Shown: positions 41,723 through 51,870, counted from the first letter of the stretch. The stretch is 64,000 nt of DNA from Thalassospira sp. HJ (GCF_000948415.1 NZ_JYII01000012.1:620001-684000); one strand, 5' to 3'. Notes: a model not told the origin generated them from the sequence alone. Made by a program: numbers and translations.

Positions 41723-42397
41723 TCAAGCCCCTGAATTCTGCCGAAGTCGATCACGGTTGAGCATCAACCACTGGACCGCGATGGTCGTCATTGCATTGCA
41801 GAGTTGTCCATTCTGCAACATGGCAAAGCATTCTTCCGCCGATACGGTGAAGACCCGAATGTCTTCGCCTTCATCGGCAACACCGTGCAATCCGCCGACA
41901 TTGGTGGTGTCGACCTGTCCATAATACAGGGTGACGGTTTCACTCGAGCAACCCGGTGTTACGTAATAGTGCGATATCAGTTCCGGCGTCCCGATGATGG
42001 TGCATCCGGCTTCTTCATTCGTTTCGCGACGTGCAACGTCTTCGGCCGTTTCGCCGTCTTCGATGATGCCAGCGACGATTTCGGTCAGCCACACGGGCAT
42101 GTCCGGATTGCCAGCCTGTACTGATATGGTGCCGGGGCGGAACTGTTCAATCAGGACGACTTCATCGCGCACCGGGTCATAGGGTAGGACGGCAACAGCA
42201 TGGCCGCGTTCGAGAATTTCGCGCTCGAGAATATTGCTTTGGCTGCCGTCAAATCGGTCATGTTGCAGGCGATAGACATCGATCTTGCAATAGCCGTCCC
42301 AGGTGCGTTTCTGGTCAATTATTTTAAATTGCATGGGTTTCACAGAGTTTCTCCCGATATCTGCGGTCTTTATGGCGGCAGCGTGCTGATTTGTCAT
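41723..42397 (-). CDS. NUDIX hydrolase, ADP-ribose pyrophosphatase type
   Basis: A 224-residue NUDIX protein. The Nudix box reads GIIEDGETAEDVARRETNEEAGC, matching GX5EX7REUXEEXGU. Upstream VVLIEQFRPGT and downstream YYVTPGCSSETVTLYYG match ADP-ribose pyrophosphatases of the NudF type, which yield AMP and ribose 5-phosphate. The TrgB-like tellurite-linked group is also close. Cytoplasmic. The first 20 residues, before QFKIIDQKR, are poorly conserved-looking, so the start could be at the internal methionine. Confidence 0.88.
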   Translation of the reverse strand: MTNQHAAAIKTADIGRNSVKPMQFKIIDQKRTWDGYCKIDVYRLQHDRFDGSQSNILEREILERGHAVAVLPYDPVRDEVVLIEQFRPGTISVQAGNPDMPVWLTEIVAGIIEDGETAEDVARRETNEEAGCTIIGTPELISHYYVTPGCSSETVTLYYGQVDTTNVGGLHGVADEGEDIRVFTVSAEECFAMLQNGQLCNAMTTIAVQWLMLNRDRLRQNSGA

Positions 42398-42624
42398 TGT
42401 TCTTAATATTCTAGTATGCTTATGTACATTCGGATTTATCTATTGATGGTTGATACCAGACCGTTTCCATGGCGGGATGCCCTTCGTCGGGGTAGGGGCG
42501 CCATCCGCTGGTTTCAATTGTATCAGAACTGGTGTAACCTTTTGGATATGTCGGGCACGGAAACAAGTCGCAAATAACTGTGCTTTAATTCAGGGTTTAG
42601 TGTCTTGGGGGATACAGGACGTTG

Positions 42625-44256
42625 ATGCGGTTCGAGCCAACGGAAATCGCACGTCTGTATGGGCGATCACGTGTAGGTGTTGTTGTACACAAGGATCTTG
42701 AAGCTGTGTATGTCAATGATGCCTATGCGAAAATGCTGGGCCGTCGAGATGTTCGCGACTTCATGAGCGAACCCGATATGCACCAGTATATTCCGCCAAG
42801 CTTCCATCACGAGGCGGACAAGCTTTCGGAGAATTTCCAGAACAGCAGCGGCTTCCACGGCTGGAAGAAGGTCTATAACATCCGGACGGACGGTACCCCG
42901 GTCTGGATGGAAATCAGCGACGAAACCGTCGAGTGGGAAGATGGTAACGCGGTTCTGACCACAGCCCAGATGATCGACAATGGCACGACTGCGATGCAGG
43001 TCGACCATATGCTGGGCCGGTCCTTTATCGGTGTCATGGTCCATCGCAACATGACAGCCCTTTACGTGAATGAAAGCTTCGCCCGTTTGATGGGGGCGAA
43101 AAGTGCCAGTTCGTTCATGGAAAACCCCAATATCCTGCGCTTTATCCCCGAAGAAAACCGACCGCGTGCGATCAAACATGTTGCCGCCATCCTCAATGGC
43201 GAGCGGCGTGGCGACCGGCATCGGGTGCGTGATCTTTTGGATGATGGCAGTTCGGTTTGGCGGGATCTGACTGATGAGCGCATTCTTTGGCATGACGGGA
43301 AGCCCGCCATTTTGACGACCGCGCATGATGTCCGCGATGAAGTCGAGATGCATCAGCAGCTTGTCCGCGCCAAGGCAAGTCTTGAGCAGGCGGTCACCGA
43401 AGTCATCCGGATGGTGCCATCGGCGGTGGCGATGCTTGATGACAATCTTGAAGTTGTTCATTTCAATCACGAATTTTCCCGGCTGTTCGGTGGCGAGAAA
43501 ACCGATGATGACAGTCCCGGTTTTGATATTTCGGCGTTGCATGAATGTTGTGCCGAGATGAAGCGAAACGGCCATGGTCATGCGACGCTTGATGAGATGG
43601 AAACACCATCAGGGCGGTTGGCCGATATCCGCATGAACATGATGGATGATGGTGGTGTGATGGTTTCGGCCACTGACATCACTGATCACAAGCGCAAGGA
43701 ACAGATGCTGGATACTTTGGCATCGACTGATGCACTTACCCGCGCACTTAATCGGCGCGGCTTTGAAAGTGCGGTCAGCCGGTTACGTGAGATTCGCCAC
43801 CTTAAGGATAAAAGCTGGATATTTGGTCTGATCATCCTTGATCTGGATTATTTCAAGAAGGTCAATGACACCTATGGTCATGCAATCGGTGACCGGGTTC
43901 TTGAAAAGGTTGCCGATACCCTGCGCCAGGCATTGCGTGACGATGACCTTGTGGTGCGTCTGGGCGGGGAAGAGTTTGCGGTGCTTTTGCCATCGGCAAC
44001 GGCGGCAGTGACCAAGCGCATTGGCGAGCGGCTGTCGAACATGATCCGCGAGATCAAGGTGCCGATCGACAAGTCCGGCAAGCAGTTCGTTCATGTGACG
44101 GCAAGCTTTGGCGCAACGGTCGGCGGCGAGGGACGCCAGAACTTCATCGAGCTGGCAGAGGCCATGAAGGTTGCTGACGCGGCGATGTATGCCGCCAAGG
44201 ATGCAGGGCGGGATCAACTGATCTTTCGCTTTCCCGGGGAAGAAGCCGATAGCTGA
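42625..44256 (+). CDS. Diguanylate cyclase with three PAS domains
   Basis: A 543-residue soluble protein. Two similar PAS domains at about residues 5-115 and 125-235 share the pattern G-x-x-V-H-x-x-x-x-x-x-YVN-x-x-[YF]A. A third is at 260-360. The GGDEF domain occupies 370-535 with DLDYFKKVNDTYGHAIGD and the active site RLGGEEF, so it should make c-di-GMP. An inhibitory RxxD site is not obvious before the active loop. No membrane helix is present. The ATG at 42625 is preferred over the TTG one codon upstream. Confidence 0.9.
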   Translation: MRFEPTEIARLYGRSRVGVVVHKDLEAVYVNDAYAKMLGRRDVRDFMSEPDMHQYIPPSFHHEADKLSENFQNSSGFHGWKKVYNIRTDGTPVWMEISDETVEWEDGNAVLTTAQMIDNGTTAMQVDHMLGRSFIGVMVHRNMTALYVNESFARLMGAKSASSFMENPNILRFIPEENRPRAIKHVAAILNGERRGDRHRVRDLLDDGSSVWRDLTDERILWHDGKPAILTTAHDVRDEVEMHQQLVRAKASLEQAVTEVIRMVPSAVAMLDDNLEVVHFNHEFSRLFGGEKTDDDSPGFDISALHECCAEMKRNGHGHATLDEMETPSGRLADIRMNMMDDGGVMVSATDITDHKRKEQMLDTLASTDALTRALNRRGFESAVSRLREIRHLKDKSWIFGLIILDLDYFKKVNDTYGHAIGDRVLEKVADTLRQALRDDDLVVRLGGEEFAVLLPSATAAVTKRIGERLSNMIREIKVPIDKSGKQFVHVTASFGATVGGEGRQNFIELAEAMKVADAAMYAAKDAGRDQLIFRFPGEEADS

Positions 44257-44338
44257 TCGGCTGTTCTTCGATTAATATTCCCACCAAAGTTCCAATCCGT
44301 TGCCAAAATCCTTTGGCGATGTGCTTAGCGAGGCGTTG

Positions 44339-44848
44339 ATGCATATTCGTCCCATGACCCCTTCCGATGGGGATCGCGTTGTTGAAATCTATGGCCAGGC
44401 GATCAAATCCGGCCATGCCACTTTTCAGGAAGACCCGGGGACTTGGGAAGGCTGGGATCAGGGACATTTGACTGAATGCCGACTGGTTGCCTGTGATGAT
44501 AACGACAAGGTAATCGGCTGGGCCGGGGTGTCGGGCGTTTCAAACCGATGTGTTTATCGTGGCATTGCCGAGATATCGGTCTATGTCGATCCGGATTGTC
44601 AGGGGCAGGGTGTTGGCAAATCCCTTTTGGCGGCCCTGATCAAATCCAGCGAAGAGCACGGCATCTGGTCGCTTGAGGCTGGCATTTTCCCGGAAAATGA
44701 AGCCAGCATTGCCCTGCACCGATCCCTTGGTTTTGAAACGGTTGGCCGTAAACGCGGGCTTGGTCGTATGGGCTATGGCCCGATGGCGGGGCTTTGGCGT
44801 GATGTCATGCTGTTGCAGCGCCGCAGTCAGGTGGTTGGCGTCGATTAA
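44339..44848 (+). CDS. Phosphinothricin-type GNAT acetyltransferase
   Basis: A 169-residue GNAT protein. IRPMTPSDGDRVVEIYGQAI at the start, ISVYVDPDCQGQGVGKSLLAALI as the acetyl-CoA loop, and HRSLGFETVGRKRGLGRMGYGP near the end match the Pat/MnaT group, which acetylates phosphinothricin, methionine sulfone or similar amino acids. The ATG at 44339 has GAGG upstream. The frame starting from TTG at 44300 is less likely. It follows the diguanylate cyclase by 82 bp, but a functional link is not evident. Confidence 0.88.
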   Translation: MHIRPMTPSDGDRVVEIYGQAIKSGHATFQEDPGTWEGWDQGHLTECRLVACDDNDKVIGWAGVSGVSNRCVYRGIAEISVYVDPDCQGQGVGKSLLAALIKSSEEHGIWSLEAGIFPENEASIALHRSLGFETVGRKRGLGRMGYGPMAGLWRDVMLLQRRSQVVGVD

Positions 44849-45036
44849 CGTAAAATCTTGTTGCGCAGATTGGTGGCTAGATCGCGTTAATTGCGATTAA
44901 CACCGTGTTTTTTCGAATTTGTATGTGGCTTGATCAAAAACGCCTTGGGCATGCTTTAAATTCGCGCGGCAATAGGGTAATCAACAGGTCTGGGTAAGTG
45001 AGAACCCGTAGACGAAAATTTGCCAGGAGCGCCCCC

Positions 45037-46497
45037 GTGAACGAGATCCGTAAAATTGCGCCTGTCGCAATCTGGGACAATTTCCAGAAACTTTGCGATA
45101 CCCCGCGTCCGTCCAACAAGGAAGAAGCTGTTTTGCAGCTTCTCGAAAAGATGGCCGATGACAAGGGCCTTGCGCATTTCCGTGATAGCGGCAGTAACCT
45201 TGTTGTATCCGTTCCGGCGACTGCGGGATTTGAAGACCGTAAAATCGTTATTCTGCAGGCCCATGTCGATATGGTGACCCAGGCCAACTCCGGCTCGACC
45301 CACAATTTTGATACCGACCCGATCCGCATGGTAATGGACGGCGAATGGATCACGGCCGACAACACCACTCTTGGTGCTGATAATGGCATTGGTGCTGCGG
45401 CCATGATGGGCTTCATGACCGAAGACGATCTTGAGCATGGCCCGCTGGAACTTCTGTTCACGGTTGATGAAGAACGTGGTCTGACCGGTGCGATGAACCT
45501 TGAGCCGGGCCGGCTGAAGGGTGAGATCCTGCTTAACCTTGATACCGAAGACGAGTATGAGCTTTGTGTTGGCTGTGCTGGCGGTGGTGATCTGGTCGCA
45601 AGCTATGAATACGCAGAAGAAGCCGTTGGTGCCGGACAGGTCGCGCGCGAGATTGCGCTGACCGGTTTGAAAGGTGGCCATTCAGGTATCGACATTATTC
45701 TGGGTCTTGGCAATGCAAACAAGCTGATGGCGCGTTTCCTGCGCACTGCGATCCGTGATTTTGGTGCGCGCATCGTTGCGATCAATGCCGGCACGGCACG
45801 CAACGCCATCCCGCGTGAATCCTTTGCCACCATCGTCCTGCCCGAAGGCAAGGTTTCCGATTTCGAAGCAGCGCTAAGCGCATTTGCAGATGACGTCAAA
45901 GACGAAATCGGCGCGATTGAGCCGAACTTCGCCATTCGCGTGACCGAGGCAGATCTTCCTGCCAAAGCGATGAGCGCTAAAGACTCCAAGGCATTCAATA
46001 ACGCCTGCGTTGGTGCGCCGAACGGTGTTCAGGCCATGAGCACCTCGGTCGAAGGGGTTGTGGAAACCTCGATCAACTTGGCCATCGTCAAGCTTGCTGA
46101 TGGTAAGGCCGACGTCACCTTATCCGCACGCAGCTCGATCAACTCCGCCCGCGATGCCATGCGCGAAGTGGCAACGGCGGTGTTTGAAAATATCGGTGCG
46201 TCGGTTGCCTGGGGCGATGCCTATCCGGGCTGGAAGCCGGATGCCAACAGCGAAGTGGTCAGCCTGATGAAGTCTGTTCACAAGGACATGTTTGGCAAGG
46301 AGCCGGAAATTCGCGTTATCCATGCCGGCCTTGAATGCGGGGTACTGGGATCAAAGTATCCGCATTGGGATATGGTTTCGTTCGGTCCGACCATCAAACG
46401 TGCTCATAGCCCGGATGAATGCGTGCATGTCCCAAGCGTTGCGCGCTTCTGGGATTACCTTCTGGCAGCGCTGAAGGCGATTCCGGCCAAAGGATAA
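45037..46497 (+). CDS. pepD: Aminoacyl-histidine dipeptidase (PepD)
   Basis: A 486-residue M20C metallopeptidase. Zinc ligands are visible in LQAHVDMV (His and Asp), in DNTTLGADNGIG (bridging Asp), in FTVDEERGLTGA (catalytic Glu and ligand) and in a late HSPDECVHV. LKGGHSGIDI is the dimerisation-domain signature. It hydrolyses Xaa-His dipeptides in the cytoplasm. I start at the GTG at 45037 with a strong AGGAG; the open frame begins earlier at 44998. Confidence 0.92.
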   Translation: MNEIRKIAPVAIWDNFQKLCDTPRPSNKEEAVLQLLEKMADDKGLAHFRDSGSNLVVSVPATAGFEDRKIVILQAHVDMVTQANSGSTHNFDTDPIRMVMDGEWITADNTTLGADNGIGAAAMMGFMTEDDLEHGPLELLFTVDEERGLTGAMNLEPGRLKGEILLNLDTEDEYELCVGCAGGGDLVASYEYAEEAVGAGQVAREIALTGLKGGHSGIDIILGLGNANKLMARFLRTAIRDFGARIVAINAGTARNAIPRESFATIVLPEGKVSDFEAALSAFADDVKDEIGAIEPNFAIRVTEADLPAKAMSAKDSKAFNNACVGAPNGVQAMSTSVEGVVETSINLAIVKLADGKADVTLSARSSINSARDAMREVATAVFENIGASVAWGDAYPGWKPDANSEVVSLMKSVHKDMFGKEPEIRVIHAGLECGVLGSKYPHWDMVSFGPTIKRAHSPDECVHVPSVARFWDYLLAALKAIPAKG

Positions 46498-46532
46498 AAC
46501 GGATAAGTCCATTTTAGGGCTTGGGGAATTTG

Positions 46533-46564
46533 ATGCGACTGATCGGGTGACCGGTCAGTCGCAT
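46533..46564. terminator. Hairpin between convergent pepD and dnaJ-like genes
   Basis: ATGCGACTGA and TCAGTCGCAT form a perfect 10-bp stem, followed by TTGTTTT on the plus strand. Its right arm contains the stop codon of the dnaJ-like gene. Confidence 0.75.
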
Positions 46565-47916
46565 TTGTTTTCGGCACACCATGCATCACGGGCTTTAGAA
46601 CCGTTGCCTGGCACCAGGGCATCCAAATTCACAAAACCGCTTTCGCCAATGCTGGTTTCGATTTCAATCCAGAAACCCTGACTGTCGCCAGCGACATAGA
46701 CGGTTTCAAACCGGGTGAGGCGACGAATGATGGTGTCATTGACACTTGGTCCGTCGCGCAGGTTCAGAAGTTCGCGATCAACATAATAAGGTTCGCGGTC
46801 ATCCCCGATGAGGTCCTTGACCTGTTTGGTGATTTCCGTGCCCTGACGGGCGACGATTTCCGGAATGTCACGGGTGACAAAGCCCTGACCCGGGCCAAAG
46901 GCGATCAGGGCTGCAAAAATCAGGAAAAAGAGCGGGCTCAGATGCAAAAGGGCATCAAACATGCCCGCACGTTTCCATTCATCGCGGACACGGCGTGCCG
47001 GTTGTCCGTCATCAAGGCGGCGCTGGGTCGCGCGCACCTGTTCGGCAAGGACAGAGCGATTGCTGCCAATGAAATCAAGGGCTTGCAGCAATACCGCACG
47101 GGCAAGTGGCTTGTTGCCCGACTGCTCAAAGGCATTGGCTTGGGTAAACAACATCTTGGCGTTGCCTTCGGGCGGGAAAGTTCCGCCGCGCATATTGCCA
47201 AGAATGGCTTTCCAGGCGGGCAGGAAGCTTTTCCAGCCCCAGAAACCGCGCAGCCAGGTTTTGAAGCTGGCCTTAAGCGCCATGCGCTTTGCGCCCTTGG
47301 GGGCAAGGTTGGCCGTTATGGTTTCGATATTGTAGGAATTCAGAAAACCACGCACGACCTTGAATTCGACCTGCCGCGGTTGGGCCGATACGACGCCCGT
47401 GACCGCGCACTGAATGAAGCCCTGTGCGTTGGGTTCGGTTTTCTTGGTTTTATGGCGTCTTGCACCGGGATGAATGTTGCTTTTGCGCGCATTGGTTTTG
47501 GCCTGCTGTTCGCGATAGGCTTGATTAGCACGCGCAACTTTTTCCTCGGTGCTTTCCTTTGGCTTTTCCTGTTTGCGGCCCGCACCGGCGAAGCCCTGCT
47601 TCTGGCGGTTGGCATTCTGCGCACCCGCAGCATTCGGGCCATATCCAGTCGATGTTGATTGCCCGTTGCCAGTATTCCCCGGCTTCTGAGCACTAGACGT
47701 GCCATTGCCAGCCTGCTTTGGCGGTTTGCGTTCGCCAATCAGGATTTCATAGGCCTCGGTGATGTCCTTGAACTTGTCTTCCGAGTCCGGATCGGTGTTG
47801 CGGTCAGGGTGAAATTCAAAGGCCAGTTTGCGATAGGCCAGCTTGATTTCCTTCGCGCTCGCGCCGGGCGCAATGTTCAGCATGCGATAATAGATGCCGA
47901 GGCGATCAGTGCTCAT
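46555..47916 (-). CDS. DnaJ-domain protein with membrane helix and SH3 domain
   Basis: A 453-residue protein. Residues 8-62 are a J domain with the HPD tripeptide in FEFHPDRN. A low-complexity Gln/Gly/Asn/Lys linker runs to about residue 150. The middle (about 180-320) is an unrecognised helical region. A hydrophobic helix, PLFFLIFAALIAFG, lies near residue 345, and a bacterial SH3 domain near residues 380-440 (LNLRDGPSVNDTIIRRLTRFETV). It should recruit DnaK to the membrane, with SH3 facing the periplasm or envelope. The exact client is unknown. Confidence 0.82.
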   Translation of the reverse strand: MSTDRLGIYYRMLNIAPGASAKEIKLAYRKLAFEFHPDRNTDPDSEDKFKDITEAYEILIGERKPPKQAGNGTSSAQKPGNTGNGQSTSTGYGPNAAGAQNANRQKQGFAGAGRKQEKPKESTEEKVARANQAYREQQAKTNARKSNIHPGARRHKTKKTEPNAQGFIQCAVTGVVSAQPRQVEFKVVRGFLNSYNIETITANLAPKGAKRMALKASFKTWLRGFWGWKSFLPAWKAILGNMRGGTFPPEGNAKMLFTQANAFEQSGNKPLARAVLLQALDFIGSNRSVLAEQVRATQRRLDDGQPARRVRDEWKRAGMFDALLHLSPLFFLIFAALIAFGPGQGFVTRDIPEIVARQGTEITKQVKDLIGDDREPYYVDRELLNLRDGPSVNDTIIRRLTRFETVYVAGDSQGFWIEIETSIGESGFVNLDALVPGNGSKARDAWCAENKCD

Positions 47917-48099
47917 GATTGATGAAAATTCCTGTCAAGACATGCTTTCCGGCGCGCGAAATCAGCCGATAATAATTTTAAAGATGGCATTTCACCATAC
48001 AATCATAAGGTTGAAATCTTAACACGTTGTCACTTTTGACTAATTGCCATATTTTCAAGAATCACATGAGCACCAAATGAGAACGAACAGGTAGTCGCC

Positions 48100-49158
48100 T
48101 TGAAACTGAAATTCTGGCAACGCAAGTCCAAAGCGGATGACGATATGTCCGATGCGGATGGCATGTCCGCTGGCGTCGCCGAAGGAGAGGCGCCGGAGTT
48201 CGAAATGCCGCCGGGACATCATCTTGGTCTCGGAACACGGTTGCGTGCCAAGTGGGAAGGCTATGACGACCCGGTCGAGTATTACCTGCTGCAGCTTGAA
48301 ATCGATGCCTATGCCGACTGGTTGCGCAAGATGCGTGTCTGGCTGGCGCGCCCGGTCGAGCCGGAGCTAAGCGAGCTTGATTTGGATGAAGAAATCGGTC
48401 GCTGGCCGCCGGATCGTATCCGCCTTTACGACAAGTTGTTCGACCATGGCATCATGATGCCTGGCGGGCATGAATATGCGCTTGAACTTGCCAAACCGCT
48501 TGCACTCGATGAGACGCTGAGTTGTCTTGAAATCGGTGCGAAGCTGGGTGGCGTTGCGCGTGTGCTTGCCGATCGCCTTGGTGTCTGGGTAACCGCCCTT
48601 GAGCCGGATCGGGAACTAGCACTTTTGGGAATGGATCGATCGGTTCATGCCGGTGTTCAGAAGAAAGTCCCGGTCCAGACGTTTGACCCGCTGCAGCCAG
48701 ACCTTCGCAAGGGCTATTTCAACGTCGTTTATTCCTATGGCGAGCTGTACAAGATCCCGGGGAAGGAAACGTTTCTGGCCGCTTTGGCCGAAACCCTGCG
48801 CGAACACGGGCAGCTTTTGATTACCGATTATGTTCTGACGCGCGATCTTGATGAGAATGAGCTGGCAAACTGGGCAAAGCTTGAAGACGAAGAACTGTTC
48901 CCTTGGACCGCACAGGAATACAAATCGCGTCTGGGGCAGCTGAAGTTTGACATCCGCATTGCCAAGGATGAGTCGGAAACGCACCTTAAGCATATCAAAC
49001 TCGCCTGGATGACGATGCTTTCTGACATTCAGAACGCTGGTCTTGACCCCGATATCATGGATTATCTCGAGCCAGAGATGGAAATGTGGATGAATCGCGT
49101 AAAAATGCTTGAAAATGGCAGCCTGGCCTTTTATCGGTTCTACGCAACGATCAACTGA
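48100..49158 (+). CDS. Methyltransferase-like protein
   Basis: A 352-residue protein. A class I SAM-dependent fold is suggested by LSCLEIGAKLGGVARVLADRLG (motif I-like, although the usual GxGxG is replaced by GAKLGG), then VTALEPD and FNVVYSYGELYKI. The first 60 residues are charged and probably flexible. The start is a TTG after AGGTAG; in-frame ATGs further on would cut only the tail. The substrate is unknown. The altered glycine motif leaves open whether it is active. It is unconnected to its neighbours. Confidence 0.65.
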   Translation: MKLKFWQRKSKADDDMSDADGMSAGVAEGEAPEFEMPPGHHLGLGTRLRAKWEGYDDPVEYYLLQLEIDAYADWLRKMRVWLARPVEPELSELDLDEEIGRWPPDRIRLYDKLFDHGIMMPGGHEYALELAKPLALDETLSCLEIGAKLGGVARVLADRLGVWVTALEPDRELALLGMDRSVHAGVQKKVPVQTFDPLQPDLRKGYFNVVYSYGELYKIPGKETFLAALAETLREHGQLLITDYVLTRDLDENELANWAKLEDEELFPWTAQEYKSRLGQLKFDIRIAKDESETHLKHIKLAWMTMLSDIQNAGLDPDIMDYLEPEMEMWMNRVKMLENGSLAFYRFYATIN

Positions 49159-49305
49159 TCGCTCGGAATTTATGTGCTGCTGGCGACTTGAAGGGGATTT
49201 GTTCCACTTTCTGTCGCCGCAACCTGTTTTAGGTGTTGACAGGGGCATGTCGTACTTCTATTTTCCGGCTTCCTCGAAGGGGCCAAGTTTCTAAGGTTTA
49301 AGATT

Positions 49306-49431
49306 ATGAAGATCCGGAACTCATTGAAATCCGCGAAGCTGCGGGAAAAAGGCTGCCGTATCGTGCGCCGCCGTGGCCGCGTATACGTGATCAATAAAAA
49401 GAACCCGCGTTTCAAGGCGCGCCAGGGTTAA
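49306..49431 (+). CDS. rpmJ: 50S ribosomal protein L36, 41-residue zinc-free type
   Basis: A 41-residue frame, [17 protein letters not shown] at the start and [12 protein letters not shown] at the end, matching the YkgO-type L36 of alphaproteobacteria. It has one cysteine only, not the zinc-binding CxxC..C..H set. It stands alone with AAGG upstream and a strong terminator 29 bp after the stop. Confidence 0.95.
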   Translation: MKIRNSLKSAKLREKGCRIVRRRGRVYVINKKNPRFKARQG

Positions 49432-49459
49432 TTCCCGGTACCTTGTTCTAAGGTTTTAC

Positions 49460-49500
49460 AAAACGCCGCATCGGTTTATCCAATGCGGCGTTTTGTTTTG
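49460..49500 (+). terminator. Intrinsic terminator of rpmJ
   Basis: AAAACGCCGCAT and ATGCGGCGTTTT form a perfect 12-bp stem around CGGTTTATCCA, followed by GTTTTG. Confidence 0.93.
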
Positions 49501-49541
49501 TCTGGCTGCTTTTCCTGCGACGCCTGCCGCAGGAAATTGGC

Positions 49542-51386
49542 CTAGTTTTTCGGATTGGTTGTGAAAAGCTCGGTTCGGGTGTGGCGCCCGCGCAGCAGAA
49601 CATCACCGGCCTTGCTGACCCGGTCCGGGTTGGCCATCAGATTACGGGTCGTTTCCGAAATCAGGATGTTGGTGCCCAGCACCTTGTTTTCCTGTTCCAG
49701 CCGTGAGGCCGTGTTGACAGCGTCACCATGCACCGTAAAGGACAGGCGGGCTTTCGCGCCGACATTCCCGGCCACCATCGAGCCGGTATTAACCCCACAG
49801 CGCACCTTGAGCGCAAGACCTTCGAAGGTGCGTTTTTCGACTTCGGTTTGAAGTGCAATAGCGCTGTCGACGGCTGCGTCCGCATGGTTTTCAAGATCAT
49901 CAAACACGTTGTAGACCGCAAGGATGGCATCCCCCTGGAACTGGGTAATAATGCCGCCATTGCGCTCGATGATCTGGGTCGCGCAATCGAAGTAGTCATT
50001 GAGCATTGCAATGATCTGTTTCGGATCAAGGCTTTCGCACATAGATGTAAAACCGACAATATCAACGAACAGCACTGTGGCTTCAGAGGTTTGCGGCGGC
50101 AGCACGCCGGAATCATTGCCCGATGCCAGAAGTTTTTTGGCAATTGATTTCGGCACGAACTTACCAAACAGGCTTGTGATGCGTTCGCGGTCGTGAACGG
50201 CCATCATCATGTGATTGAATGACCTGGCTGCGTCGTCATATTCGCGAATGCGGCTGCCCTTAAGCTGCGGGATGTCTGAGGTCGCAATGTCTTCGTCTTC
50301 AAAGGCGCGCGCTGCACTGGCAAACCGGCGGATCGGTTTGGTGAAGTGGCGCGACAGGATAATCGCAACGATGACCGACAAAACAAACACGCCGCCGCCA
50401 AGGACGGATGCCAGAACCAATCGATCCCATTCGTCGTCAAACAGTTCCTCGTCAAAATACATGCCAATGATGACGGGCGATATTGGCGCGGTCAGAACCT
50501 GACGCGTGACGATCAGGTGATAGCGGTCATTGTGATCAAGCCCTGCCAAACGGATACCTGTGTGGTGACGGGCATCGTCAGGGTCCAGAGGAATGTTTTC
50601 AGATTTGCCAATGTTTGCCAGAACCGGGTCGCCAATATCATGGATCGTGGGCAAGGGGATCGGGCTACGTACAATATCGGCGCTCACCGTTTGTTCATTA
50701 ACCGTTTTTTGGCTCCAGTTGCGCAATTGTGGGTGTGCCATGACGCGATTACCGCCAATCAGAATAAACGGCGTGCCGGGCAAATCTTCGCGACCGCGGA
50801 TCAGGCTTTCCGACAGATTGGACAGCGACAGGTACTGGATGAAGGTGCCCAGATAATGTCCGTCATAGAAAAGCGGCACCCAGCTTGTCAGAACCGTGCG
50901 GTTAAAGAACGGGTCCCAGCGCGGATAGCCGGTCCGGTTGGTCACCGGCCCGCGGATGTGCGCAAGTTCGGAAAAAAGAATGTCGTCTTCGGGCAGGGTG
51001 CGCCTGATTTCGCTCATATCTTCCGGGTTAAAGCCGATGAATTGACGGTCACCGGTCACCAACCCATAGGCCATGACATCCATATCGGCTGCCGCAAGGG
51101 CGCGCATGGCATTGGTCCAGCCATATTGGAAACTTGGATCAAGGGCGCCACTTTCCACCTGTTCGGCAACCCAGTCGGAACGTTGGTCAACCTCGCTCAT
51201 GCGTTCATGCATGGTGCGTTGAACTGATGTCAGGTCAATATCGGCCAGCATCACCCACAAGTTGCGGGTGTTTTCATAGGCCGTTCCAAGACCGACATAA
51301 AGGGATAGTCCGACGCCGAAGACACTGGTGGCGATAAAACCGGCAAGCAGTACAGACAGGACAGAGTATCTGCGTTTTGATTTCAC
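49542..51386 (-). CDS. Class III adenylate/guanylate cyclase with Cache and HAMP domains
   Basis: A 614-residue membrane cyclase. A helix at residues 8-30 and another near 310-335 bracket a periplasmic Cache-type sensor (about 35-300). A HAMP domain follows, with SRHFTKPIRRFASAARAFED. The cyclase domain begins at EATVLFVDIVGFTSM, whose aspartate is the first metal ligand; the second is in QFQGDAILAVYN. The transition-state pair Asn/Arg lies in GDAVNTASRLEQE. The usual lysine/aspartate pair for ATP is not plainly visible, so nucleotide preference stays open. I start at the GTG at 51386 with GGGAAG upstream; a TTG at 51419 is also in frame. Confidence 0.88.
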   Translation of the reverse strand: MKSKRRYSVLSVLLAGFIATSVFGVGLSLYVGLGTAYENTRNLWVMLADIDLTSVQRTMHERMSEVDQRSDWVAEQVESGALDPSFQYGWTNAMRALAAADMDVMAYGLVTGDRQFIGFNPEDMSEIRRTLPEDDILFSELAHIRGPVTNRTGYPRWDPFFNRTVLTSWVPLFYDGHYLGTFIQYLSLSNLSESLIRGREDLPGTPFILIGGNRVMAHPQLRNWSQKTVNEQTVSADIVRSPIPLPTIHDIGDPVLANIGKSENIPLDPDDARHHTGIRLAGLDHNDRYHLIVTRQVLTAPISPVIIGMYFDEELFDDEWDRLVLASVLGGGVFVLSVIVAIILSRHFTKPIRRFASAARAFEDEDIATSDIPQLKGSRIREYDDAARSFNHMMMAVHDRERITSLFGKFVPKSIAKKLLASGNDSGVLPPQTSEATVLFVDIVGFTSMCESLDPKQIIAMLNDYFDCATQIIERNGGIITQFQGDAILAVYNVFDDLENHADAAVDSAIALQTEVEKRTFEGLALKVRCGVNTGSMVAGNVGAKARLSFTVHGDAVNTASRLEQENKVLGTNILISETTRNLMANPDRVSKAGDVLLRGRHTRTELFTTNPKN

Positions 51387-51432
51387 TCGGTTTTCTTCCC
51401 GAAAAGAGGTTTTCCCCAACCCCGCGCTGATC

Positions 51433-51870
51433 TTAGCGGCGATCGAACTTGGTTGAAAGGATGATCGAACTTGATGTGCGTTTTATTCCGGCCATGCCGC
51501 CGATCCGGTCAAGAACGCCATCAAGCTCCTCTGGCGTGTCGGCAGCGACTTCGGCGATCAGGTCATACTCGCCAGAAACCGCAAGACAGCGAATGCAATG
51601 CGGGATTTTCTGAAGCGCGCCAACCACGCCGGCCGACTGCTTTTGTTCAAGCTGGATCATGACTTCGGCAAGCAACACGGGCTTTGCGTGGTCGCCAAGC
51701 TGAACGGTGTAACCCTTTATGATCTCGGCCTTTTCAAGGCGCTCGAGACGTTCCTGAACCGCGCTGCGTGACAGGCCGACTTCTCGCGCAAGGGCCGCAG
51801 TCGGAATGCGGGCATTTTCCTGCAGGCGGGTGATCAGTCGGCGATCAGTTTCATCTATCTGACGTTTCAT
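51433..51870 (-). CDS. Lrp/AsnC family transcriptional regulator
   Basis: A 145-residue Lrp-type regulator. The helix-turn-helix includes LITRLQENARIPTAALAREVGLSRSAVQERLERLEKAEIIKGY, and the RAM effector domain follows. It is divergent from a saccharopine-dehydrogenase-type gene with 175 bp between. It therefore probably controls lysine or related amino acid degradation there. Its stop lies 46 bp upstream of the cyclase start on the same strand. Confidence 0.9.
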   Translation of the reverse strand: MKRQIDETDRRLITRLQENARIPTAALAREVGLSRSAVQERLERLEKAEIIKGYTVQLGDHAKPVLLAEVMIQLEQKQSAGVVGALQKIPHCIRCLAVSGEYDLIAEVAADTPEELDGVLDRIGGMAGIKRTSSSIILSTKFDRR